Assembly: GCA_030668065.1 (NCBI GenBank)
Contig: DAOUUS010000005.1
Location: 1 to 19,823, forward strand
Direction of reading: 5' to 3'
Length of the DNA: 19,823 nucleotides
From: Candidatus Methanophagales archaeon
GTDB lineage: Archaea > Halobacteriota > Syntropharchaeia > Alkanophagales > Methanospirareceae
Of the stretch, positions 1 through 5,477 are shown piece after piece; position 1 is the stretch's first letter; each line of letters begins with the position of its first letter. The translations under genes were made by a program, and so were the position numbers. The notes under the pieces were generated by a model, which was not told the origin of the DNA, did no database searches, and saw only the letters and a program-made list of their open reading frames with translations.

Positions 1-1
1 A

Positions 2-1018
2 AAAGGCAAATGTTATTATCGTGGCTATGAAGGGATTAATAGTGGAGGAGCAAATGCGGTTTACTGGTTGAATATTTTGGGTGTTGCATCAAAAAGGAAA
101 GAGAAAATAGAGATTCCTGCTCACGTGCGGAATATTTTAGGTATTACGGCTGAAGCGATAGAGATAAAGGAAATTGTCGTGGAGAACATAACGAAGGGAA
201 TGAAAAAAGGTGTTAAAAAGATTGAACCTCCGGTTGCGATAGAGGATTTCTTCGTTTTTCCACTGATAAAAACACGGCATTTGAGCAAATGGAAGTTAAA
301 TGGGTATATTTACACGTTACAGATGCAAGACCCGAAGAAGAGAATAGGTTATGACGAGAGATGGGTGAAGGTCAATTTTCCAAAGACTTATGGGTATCTC
401 AAGGGTTTTGAGGATGTAATCAGAAGAAGGGGTTCAAGAGTTGTCAGGCAACTAATGGAAACAGGTCCTTTTTACAGTATGTATGCAGTAGGCAAATACA
501 CTTTTAGCCCATACAAAGTTGTATGGAACCAAATGGGCAGTAAATTAAGTGCTTGTGTGATAAGTTCCGTTAATGACGAGTTTTTAGGAGAAAAGAAGGT
601 GCTACCAGAGCATGTTTTGGCTTTTATTCCAACAGATAATGAGAACGAGGCGCATTTTATTTGTAGTGTGCTAAATTCAAACGTGGTTGACCATGCGATA
701 AGGAGCATTGCCGGAGGCACAAAAAGTTTTGGCACGCCGAAGATAATCGAGAACACGATAAGGATTCCGAAATTTGAGGTGCATAACGATATACATTCTA
801 AATTGGCGGAGCTTTCAAAGAAAGCGCATGAATTTGCATCGAAAGAAGAGGAGGACGTATTGAGAGAGGTGGAGGAGGAGATTGATAGGCAGGTAGCGAG
901 GCTTTTCGGGTTGAATGAGGATGAAGTAAAAGAGGTGAAGGATGCGTTAAGGGTTGTTTATGGTAAGGGTGGGGTGGCTGAGGAGGAAGTGGAGGGAAAA
1001 ACAGCAGAAGTTAAATGA
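2..1018 (+). CDS. C-terminal part of an N6-adenine DNA methyltransferase / type IIG restriction-modification protein (5' end outside window)
   Basis: The frame is open to the left edge, so the gene starts outside the window; 338 residues are visible. The first residues read RGYEGINSGGANAVYWL, a segment common in the target-recognition half of Eco57I/TaqI-like adenine methyltransferases and type IIG enzymes. A TaqI-type specificity region follows, including LPEHVLAFIP and NEAHFICSVLNS around residues 200-225 of the visible part. A charged helical tail (about 275-335) contains EEEIDRQVARLFGL. The catalytic NPPY motif would lie upstream and is not seen. The family methylates adenine in a short target, with or without linked cleavage. 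The TGA at 1016-1018 is suspicious because the frame continues sensibly beyond it (see 1019-1081). Decayed paralogous pieces lie at 3393-3695 and 3931-4004. A BREX-type PglX methylase is an alternative. Methyltransferase identity is fairly sure; the subtype is not. Confidence 0.75.
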   Translation, partial: KGKCYYRGYEGINSGGANAVYWLNILGVASKRKEKIEIPAHVRNILGITAEAIEIKEIVVENITKGMKKGVKKIEPPVAIEDFFVFPLIKTRHLSKWKLNGYIYTLQMQDPKKRIGYDERWVKVNFPKTYGYLKGFEDVIRRRGSRVVRQLMETGPFYSMYAVGKYTFSPYKVVWNQMGSKLSACVISSVNDEFLGEKKVLPEHVLAFIPTDNENEAHFICSVLNSNVVDHAIRSIAGGTKSFGTPKIIENTIRIPKFEVHNDIHSKLAELSKKAHEFASKEEEDVLREVEEEIDRQVARLFGLNEDEVKEVKDALRVVYGKGGVAEEEVEGKTAEVK

Positions 1019-1081
1019 GAAGAAGCACCGAAGAGAAGGGCGTTGGAAGGATTGGTTAAGAGGTTTAAGGAGGGGGAGTAA
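1019..1081 (+). other. In-frame continuation of the methyltransferase beyond its TGA codon
   Basis: Directly after the TGA at 1016-1018 the same frame reads EEAPKRRALEGLVKRFKEGE and then stops at TAA (1079-1081). A short frame at 4232-4297, next to decayed methyltransferase pieces, ends in a matching stretch (SVLERRLKKFKE against ALEGLVKRFKE). The shared tail suggests that the ancestral protein ended here and that the TGA is a recent nonsense change or a sequencing error. An ATG overlapping this TAA (1081) starts MKRKIRIEAK, resembling the start of the coiled-coil gene at 4300, but that frame is soon lost in the 3' end of the PIN gene. Confidence 0.5.
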
Positions 1082-1115
1082 TGAAAAGAAAAATTAGAAT
1101 AGAAGCAAAGCTACA

Positions 1116-1631
1116 CTATTGCAAGTCACTTTGGAGTATTTTAATGCCTGTTTCTCTTTCGATTGACTCTCCCTTTTTTTGAAAATCATCGTCAAGACTC
1201 ACTATATACTCGATTTTCCCCTCATTTTTCAATTGACAGGCATAAGCGACATGAAGAAGGTCTCCCGTTCGTAATTTCACCTTTGGTGCCAACTTAATAG
1301 CATCAAAATATCGTGAGAACATTTTAACGCTCAGCCATTCCATCTCTTTATTTGCAGTATCATCTGAGCATACAGTCAGATTTAAACTACGAATTGCATG
1401 CTCTATCACCATTTTCACCTTGATCTCTTCTTTCAATTCCCTGAAGCGTGGTGAACGAAGCTTATACTTGCCTATGGTTCTTGAAACAGTGCAGTATAGC
1501 TCTAAAATTGAGAAAGGAGAAGCATAAAATTTGCTGCCCTCAATTTTTTCAATTAAATTTACAGCTCGCCAATGTTGTACTTCCGTTTCATAATTATAGG
1601 CTAAAATAACATCTGTATCCAGATAAAACAT
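1116..1631 (-). CDS. PIN-domain ribonuclease (VapC-like)
   Basis: This 171-residue protein shows the PIN nuclease layout. YLDTDVILAY at the N-terminus supplies acidic residues D5 and D7, E44 lies in SILELY, D124 in TGDLLHVAYA, and a late acidic cluster D147-D149 in SLDDDF. PIN proteins are Mg2+-dependent ribonucleases, often the toxins of toxin-antitoxin pairs. I place the start at the ATG at 1629-1631, which overlaps the upstream gene's stop as TGATG and has a GGGTGG ribosome-binding sequence just before it. A GTG nine bases upstream is an alternative. It is the last gene of a three-gene leftward cassette (3354 to 1116), with probable translational coupling. At 171 residues it is longer than a typical VapC (about 130-140). 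Its partner is not a recognizable VapB, so the toxin role is inference. Confidence 0.8.
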   Translation of the reverse strand: MFYLDTDVILAYNYETEVQHWRAVNLIEKIEGSKFYASPFSILELYCTVSRTIGKYKLRSPRFRELKEEIKVKMVIEHAIRSLNLTVCSDDTANKEMEWLSVKMFSRYFDAIKLAPKVKLRTGDLLHVAYACQLKNEGKIEYIVSLDDDFQKKGESIERETGIKILQSDLQ

Positions 1632-2467
1632 CACAACCACCCTTCTTTTAACTCTTCGACTGCACTGAATCTATCCGTTCTCTTCGGTCCAATACCTAAT
1701 TTTAACATTACATCCACCGTTTTATGCACAAGTTCATCCTCAGTTAACACATTCTCTCCTGTCCAATCCACTGTTACTAAAGTCTCTAAACCCAAAGGTT
1801 TCAGCTTATCTATAAGATGAAACCACGTCTCAAAAGCTTCCTTATCGTTCTGATTCACCCTAATCTCAATAGTGAAACCAAAATCATTGTCATAATATTG
1901 CCTTATATTTTCCACTTTATTCTGAGAGACCTCATTGGCTATAGAAAGAATCCCCTCCTTCATTTCGTCCAAACCCTCTCCCCTTACTTTTTCGATACCA
2001 CCAGCATCTTCTATCTCCTGAAATACTTCCAAATGGGTATGATTACCCCAAGACGGTAAACCTTCCTCAAAATCCTTAGAATAAATATCTCTCTCAATTT
2101 CTATCTCCGGAGAGGCAAAAGGGCGTTCAATTGATTGCATTACATCATCCCTTCCCCAACCATCCGTTTCGATAAAAAAATCCGCATCAATTGCTCTTTC
2201 CCTTTTTTCTGATTTTATTTTCTCTAACCACCCTACAAAGGCTTCTCTTACCCTAAGTTTCTCCTTTGACATACGATTTTTTTTCGTTTTTCGTTTTTCT
2301 AACAACCTTTCACGTTTTAACTCCCCTCTGCTTGGCAGTTCTACTCTTGCAACAATATCCGTTAGATGCTTTTCAATATAATCCGTAAATAACCCCACTA
2401 ATTCGGCCTTTCCAATCTCCGGGTATTTGGACAAGGTTATACCAACTGCAGATTGCATCTTATCCAT
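1631..2467 (-). CDS. Uncharacterized protein, middle gene of PIN cassette
   Basis: I do not recognize this 278-residue protein. It has no signal peptide or membrane segment and looks cytosolic. A strongly basic stretch at about residues 46-78 (repeated KRER, KRKTKKNR) could bind nucleic acid. The middle is acidic. The C-terminal third (about 195-278) alternates strands and helices, including GFTIEIRVN and LETLVTVDW, and may be a compact alpha/beta domain. A GGGAGAAG ribosome-binding sequence stands five bases before the ATG. The gene lies 17 bp after the 289-aa gene and overlaps the PIN gene by one base, so all three are probably cotranscribed. An antitoxin or recognition partner for the PIN nuclease would fit the arrangement, but nothing in the sequence proves it. 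Confidence 0.65.
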   Translation of the reverse strand: MDKMQSAVGITLSKYPEIGKAELVGLFTDYIEKHLTDIVARVELPSRGELKRERLLEKRKTKKNRMSKEKLRVREAFVGWLEKIKSEKRERAIDADFFIETDGWGRDDVMQSIERPFASPEIEIERDIYSKDFEEGLPSWGNHTHLEVFQEIEDAGGIEKVRGEGLDEMKEGILSIANEVSQNKVENIRQYYDNDFGFTIEIRVNQNDKEAFETWFHLIDKLKPLGLETLVTVDWTGENVLTEDELVHKTVDVMLKLGIGPKRTDRFSAVEELKEGWL

Positions 2468-2484
2468 TTTTCTTCTCCCACCCT

Positions 2485-3354
2485 CTATTTACCTTTTTTT
2501 ACCTTCCTTTCAAATACTTCTGCCAATCCTTCTTCTATTTCCTTCTTTGCTTCCGGTGGAAGTTCTATTCCCCTTCCCTCCATTATCATTCTGATTTCTC
2601 CGAGATTTATGAAATACCCTCTCCATTTTGTTCCTAATTCCCCTATTATTTTTGTAGATTCCTCGTAAATGACATTTAGGTTGCTTTCCGCTGAGAAGAG
2701 TTTGTAAATATTATCAATGTATAAGTTTATTTCTTTTTCCTTCTTCGTTTTTTCTTCTTCGCTTTCTTCCAAATGATAATCATAGATGAAATAGTCATAA
2801 TAGCCACTGAAAACTTTCATCACAAGATAAAAGACCAAATCTTCTGGATAAAAGCCATAAGTGTAAATTCCCCTTGACATTTCAGAAGCCATACCTTCAA
2901 CTAATCTATTGCCTTTTTTTATTAGCAATCTTCTGTTTCCGTTTAAGTGCTCCAATAGCATCGTTCTTGTTTCCTTTGTAAAATCCGGACTTTCTTTATA
3001 GATAGAAGATTCAATATCGCCGATAAGGTATTTTCGGACTTCTTTCTCGTAATTTTGATACTTCTCCCAAATTTCCTTATTCTCTATTTTATCTCCCAGT
3101 AAAGAAGATATCCCCTCGAGGAATTTTCTCCCTGCATCCTTGCACCTCAGTAAATTTTTCTCATTAATTTTCTTTACCCTTCTGATTTCAAGTGATATTT
3201 CTTTGCATAGAAAACCAATTATAATCAGGTCATTTCTTTTTATAATCATTGAATCGGTTGCAATACGATTCCCGATTATATTAACGAGGTCGAGGTTATC
3301 TCTTTTCAGCTCTTCAATGGCTACTGATATATCTTGCTTTATTGTTTCTAGCAT
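2485..3354 (-). CDS. Uncharacterized helical protein, first gene of PIN cassette
   Basis: This 289-residue protein is predicted to be largely alpha-helical and highly charged, with no signal peptide or clear membrane segment. A hydrophobic patch NDLIIIGFLC (41-50) and an aromatic run around 175-196 (YFIYDYH) look like buried core. A Lys/Glu-rich segment EESEEEKTKKEKE (about 197-209) is probably a linker or coiled coil. RTMLLEH (130-136) formally fits the loose R-X4-6-H pattern of HEPN ribonucleases, but one motif is too weak for assignment. The start follows a strong TATA-like element by about 25 bases and lacks a ribosome-binding sequence, suggesting a leaderless transcript. It heads the cassette that ends in the PIN gene. 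Function unknown. Confidence 0.65.
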   Translation of the reverse strand: MLETIKQDISVAIEELKRDNLDLVNIIGNRIATDSMIIKRNDLIIIGFLCKEISLEIRRVKKINEKNLLRCKDAGRKFLEGISSLLGDKIENKEIWEKYQNYEKEVRKYLIGDIESSIYKESPDFTKETRTMLLEHLNGNRRLLIKKGNRLVEGMASEMSRGIYTYGFYPEDLVFYLVMKVFSGYYDYFIYDYHLEESEEEKTKKEKEINLYIDNIYKLFSAESNLNVIYEESTKIIGELGTKWRGYFINLGEIRMIMEGRGIELPPEAKKEIEEGLAEVFERKVKKGK

Positions 3355-3376
3355 AGTACTTTTATGTGGCTATTAG

Positions 3377-3388
3377 GCTATATATAGC
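3377..3388 (-). promoter_or_regulatory. TATA box for the three-gene PIN cassette
   Basis: GCTATATATAGC is a perfect palindromic TATA element, preceded on the minus strand by CGAAA, a BRE-like purine run. Its spacing places transcription start close to the ATG at 3354, consistent with a leaderless mRNA. It lies beside the edge of the decayed methyltransferase copy, so it probably marks the outer end of the cassette. Confidence 0.6.
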
Positions 3389-3392
3389 TTTC

Positions 3393-3695
3393 GATATACC
3401 AAAATTTGATGCTAATAACGAAAATAACCGCACATTAGCGGAGCTGTCAAAGAAAGTGCATAAAATTGCAGAGAAAGGGTAAGAGGCAGAGTTGAGGTAA
3501 GTTGAGGTGGTGATTGACAAGGAGATGGCGAGGCTTTTCGAGTTGTGTGAAGTAGAAATGGAGGCGGTACAGGTGGCGTTAAGGGTTGTTTATGGTGAAG
3601 TTGTAATGGCTGAAGAGAGTAGGTATAGTGCGAACCGGAGAAACACACAATCAGAGATGAGAAAACGTACGGTGCGAGAGTGTTTTATTTGTTGA
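3393..3695 (+). pseudogene. Decayed methyltransferase C-terminal fragment
   Basis: This stretch is a degenerate copy of about 765-990 in the intact gene. Read in one frame it gives IPKF, then LAELSKKVHKIAEKG, two stops (TAA, TAA), then IDKEMARLFEL and VALRVVYGEV. The intact protein has IPKF, LAELSKKAHEFA, IDRQVARLFGL and ALRVVYGKG in the same order. The two in-frame stops and the absence of the upstream domain show it is dead. It starts right beside the cassette promoter, as if the cassette sits between two related methyltransferase units or entered one of them. Downstream of about 3620 the similarity fades. Confidence 0.75.
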
Positions 3696-3700
3696 ACAAC

Positions 3701-3785
3701 AGTCAAAAGTCATGTATCAAGGATTAAGCCATCTCTTGATTTACCATGTCTATCAAACGCTGGAGATTGCCAATAGCTTTTGACT
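3701..3785. repeat. Nested inverted repeats in gene-free sequence
   Basis: A perfect 9-bp inverted repeat (AGTCAAAAG at 3701-3709, CTTTTGACT at 3777-3785) encloses a second imperfect one (CATG.TATCAAG and CTTGAT..CATG around 3711-3749). The whole could fold as a long stem-loop. It lies between methyltransferase remnants; I cannot tell whether it is the end of a mobile element, a structured RNA or chance. From 3786 to 3930 I see no supportable gene. Confidence 0.35.
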
Positions 3786-3930
3786 TGTGGAGTGGGCAAT
3801 CACGAAATCATCGCTTCGCGTTTCGTTTTGATAAATACAATCCTGAGATAAACCCATGAGTGCATAGTATTTGCCTGTAAGAGCCGCAGTTCTTCTCCAT
3901 TCAGAAACATTTGTAAATCGTCTCGCATAT

Positions 3931-4004
3931 CTACAACCAGAGAATGTTTTGGTTTTTGCTCTCACAGAGAACGAGGCGCATTTCATTTGTGCCGTGCTAA
4001 ATTT
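3931..4004 (+). pseudogene. Second decayed methyltransferase fragment (specificity region)
   Basis: The frame reads LQPENVLVFALTENEAHFIC followed by AVLN, matching LPEHVLAFIPTDNENEAHFIC and SVLN in the intact methyltransferase (about 601-680). DNA identity over NEAHFIC is very high. It is out of order relative to the fragment at 3393-3695, because in the intact gene this piece precedes that one. So at least one rearrangement or a further gene copy is involved. It ends abruptly at about 4002, where an ion-channel remnant begins. Confidence 0.7.
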
Positions 4005-4151
4005 AGCATTGTCATCGCAGCAGCACCAGGATACGGTGGTTATACTCCGGCACCAGGACTTTATCAAAGCTTGGCAAGCTTCGAAGCGATATTCGGAACT
4101 TTCATGTGGGCTGCTTTTATTGCAACATTCGCACGGAAATATATGCGGTAG
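4002..4151 (+). pseudogene. C-terminal remnant of an ion-channel (Ion_trans_2-like) protein
   Basis: A frame distinct from the methyltransferase fragment reads FSIVIAAAPGYGGYTPAPG, then LASFEAIFGTFMWAAFIATF and ARKYMR before TAG (4149-4151). A GYG followed by a Pro, then a hydrophobic inner helix ending in FARKYMR, is the C-terminal arrangement of two-helix potassium-type channels found in many archaea, often fused to pentapeptide repeats. The first pore helix and everything upstream are missing, so this is a 3' stump. The filter region (APGYGGY rather than T-x-GYGD) is already unusual. Identity is from recalled family pattern only. Confidence 0.55.
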
Positions 4152-4231
4152 TATTGTTTAAGCGAGATACAATTATATTTTTAAACGTTAAGCGTAACCG
4201 CAAAAGCAACAGAACACAACCGTAAAGAATG

Positions 4232-4297
4232 ATGACCGCGAGAAAAAGTGTGTTGGAACGCAGATTAAAGAAATTCAAGGAGCGGACAGACACTTAA
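4232..4297 (+). pseudogene. Short frame matching the methyltransferase C-terminal tail
   Basis: A 21-codon ATG frame contains RKSVLERRLKKFKER, resembling KRRALEGLVKRFKEG encoded just beyond the TGA of the methyltransferase at 1018. It ends two bases before the ATG of the coiled-coil gene. It is best read as the last codons of another lost methyltransferase copy, which would make the coiled-coil gene its former downstream partner. Confidence 0.45.
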
Positions 4298-4299
4298 AA

Positions 4300-4566
4300 A
4301 TGAATAAAAAAAGAAAGAGGATTTTGAAAATGTTAAACCGGCAACTGAAGAACATAGAGGATAGTTTAAAAGTGGTACGAGCCGTAAAGGTGGAATTAGA
4401 AGAGATTACAAAGAAAGCAGAAGAAAAAAAGGAATTAACAGGCGCGAAAGAATTTGATGACATTTTAAAGGATGCAAAAAAGAGTAGAAAAAAGGCTATC
4501 CAGCAAGAAGAGGAAACACTGAAACTCAAAGAAGAAGCTTTGAAACTGAAAAAGGAATTAGAGTGA
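4300..4566 (+). CDS. Small coiled-coil protein
   Basis: This 88-residue protein is almost all Lys and Glu with regularly spaced Leu/Ile, for example VELEEITKKAEEKKEL and EEETLKLKEEALKLKKELE, so a continuous coiled coil is likely. It has no signal peptide or membrane segment. It starts two bases after the short methyltransferase-tail frame. A related start (MKRKIRIEAK) stands at the same place behind the methyltransferase at 1081, so the gene may once have been the regular downstream partner of these methyltransferases. Function unknown. The composition is low-complexity, so it could also be a non-functional leftover. Confidence 0.5.
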   Translation: MNKKRKRILKMLNRQLKNIEDSLKVVRAVKVELEEITKKAEEKKELTGAKEFDDILKDAKKSRKKAIQQEEETLKLKEEALKLKKELE

Positions 4567-4637
4567 AGAATATACACGTGGGAACTCACAAATAATAATT
4601 TACCAGAACTGTATCATTTTCCAAGGATTTTTAAGCC

Positions 4638-4659
4638 GATTAACGCAGATTAACGCAGA
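4638..4659. repeat. GATTAACGCA direct repeat
   Basis: Two adjacent copies of GATTAACGCA followed by GA. The motif is of the same type as the CGCAGATT-like repeats at 11811-11850, 12021-12053 and 12158-12190, a dispersed repeat family common around GxxExxY genes. Here no GxxExxY remnant is visible. Confidence 0.6.
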
Positions 4660-4704
4660 ATTGAATCGGTGGCAGTTATAGTGTATCTACCCTAAAAAAT
4701 AGAA

Positions 4705-4724
4705 TAAGGGGAATTGACCCCTTA
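4705..4724. terminator. Stem-loop between convergent genes
   Basis: TAAGGGG and CCCCTTA form a perfect 7-bp stem with a 6-base loop AATTGA, 18 bp beyond the stop of the leftward secreted-protein gene and 140 bp beyond the coiled-coil gene. No long T tract follows on either strand, so a termination role rests on position and symmetry. Confidence 0.4.
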
Positions 4725-4741
4725 ACCCCCTGTTTTCGCGT

Positions 4742-5461
4742 TTATTCCAACATTATCGCTGGCATCCAGTTGTTGTAAGTACGCCCATTCGCATCCACGA
4801 ACTCCGTGCAGGTCATTGTACCATTTGCAGTCGAAAGCGTTGGACTGTGTATAACTTGCGGATACGAGCCTGTACGAATAGAGAAGCTATATTGTTCGTC
4901 TGCCACCAAAGTAAACGGTACCGAGAAGTTAATATACGACCACTCTTCTTCTTGATAGCCCGCCCAAGTTTCTTCTGCGACTGTGCCGGACACGTTCCCG
5001 AATATTACGTGTTCCGAATGCCCGCCTGTACCTGCACATGGATACGTGTACAGTTTGTTTACTGTAATCGTTTGTGTTGGCGTGAATGTACCGTTATGCG
5101 TGCCTGAGATGCTGGGATATGTACCGGTGCCCGTGTCGAATTTTATTTGTGGTGTTGGTGTTGGTGTTGGTGTTGGTGTCGGCGTGGGTGTTGGTGTCGG
5201 CGTGGGTGTTGGTGTCGGCGTGGGTGTCGCCGTAGAAACAGCCCCGTACCAGTATCCTGCACCCATACGGTAGTTACTGCTCTCGGAAGACCCGATAACC
5301 TGCCCGGCGGTGCTTCTCTGTACGTAGCTGGTAGAATCCATCTGGCCACCGCTTCCGCTTAGAACGTGCCAGCTCAGGTCGTAGTTCGTGGATACCTGTG
5401 CATATGCGATGCTCGTGAGACAGAGCAGCCCCACAAGTATCAACACGATTTGTTTGTTCAT
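4742..5461 (-). CDS. Secreted surface protein with Thr-Pro linker
   Basis: This 239-residue protein begins with a clear signal peptide (residues 1-21, ending AYA), so the mature protein should start with Gln (QVSTNYDLSW). A first domain of about 55 residues contains STSYVQRSTAGQVIG and YRMGAGYWYG. A rigid linker of about 13 Thr-Pro pairs follows (about 80-104). The C-terminal domain (about 105-239) carries FDTGTGTYPSISGTHNGT, LYTYPCAGTGGHSE, FSIRTGSYPQ and TEFVDANGRTYNNWMPAI. I recognize this as a domain recurring in surface proteins of Methanosarcinales and ANME archaea, of unknown role. The gene lies 16 bp downstream of the 712-aa gene and is probably cotranscribed. No membrane anchor is seen, so it may be released or held by partners. 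Confidence 0.75.
   Translation of the reverse strand: MNKQIVLILVGLLCLTSIAYAQVSTNYDLSWHVLSGSGGQMDSTSYVQRSTAGQVIGSSESSNYRMGAGYWYGAVSTATPTPTPTPTPTPTPTPTPTPTPTPTPQIKFDTGTGTYPSISGTHNGTFTPTQTITVNKLYTYPCAGTGGHSEHVIFGNVSGTVAEETWAGYQEEEWSYINFSVPFTLVADEQYSFSIRTGSYPQVIHSPTLSTANGTMTCTEFVDANGRTYNNWMPAIMLE
5151..5228. repeat. Tandem repeat encoding the Thr-Pro linker
   Basis: 78 bp of a 6-bp unit (GGTGTT type) that grades into an 18-bp higher-order unit GGTGTTGGTGTCGGCGTG repeated about three times. It encodes the linker in the secreted protein on the minus strand. Such arrays expand and contract readily, so linker length probably varies between strains. Confidence 0.85.
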
Positions 5462-5477
5462 TTTCCCTTTGTTCGTG

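Noticed and set aside
1016..1018. Selenocysteine at the methyltransferase TGA
   Set aside because: No redox role is expected at a helical C-terminal tail, and no obvious insertion-element structure was seen. A nonsense change is simpler.
2453..2668. Plus-strand 71-codon frame
   Set aside because: Antisense to the start of the 278-aa gene and the end of the 289-aa gene; its Ser/Phe/Pro-rich composition is typical of a shadow of Lys/Glu-rich coding sequence.
3753..4067. 104-codon minus-strand frame in the remnant region
   Set aside because: It overlaps two plus-strand remnants with clear family matches, and its own sequence shows no recognizable domain. Part of it may be another decayed gene, but this cannot be supported.
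5151..5228. Tandem repeats as a possible CRISPR array
   Set aside because: Units of 6 and 18 bp have no unique spacers and encode a Thr-Pro linker in frame. No cas gene is present.
4983..5362. Plus-strand frames rich in Gly-Val and Cys-Trp
   Set aside because: They are antisense readings of the Thr-Pro tandem repeat in the secreted-protein gene.
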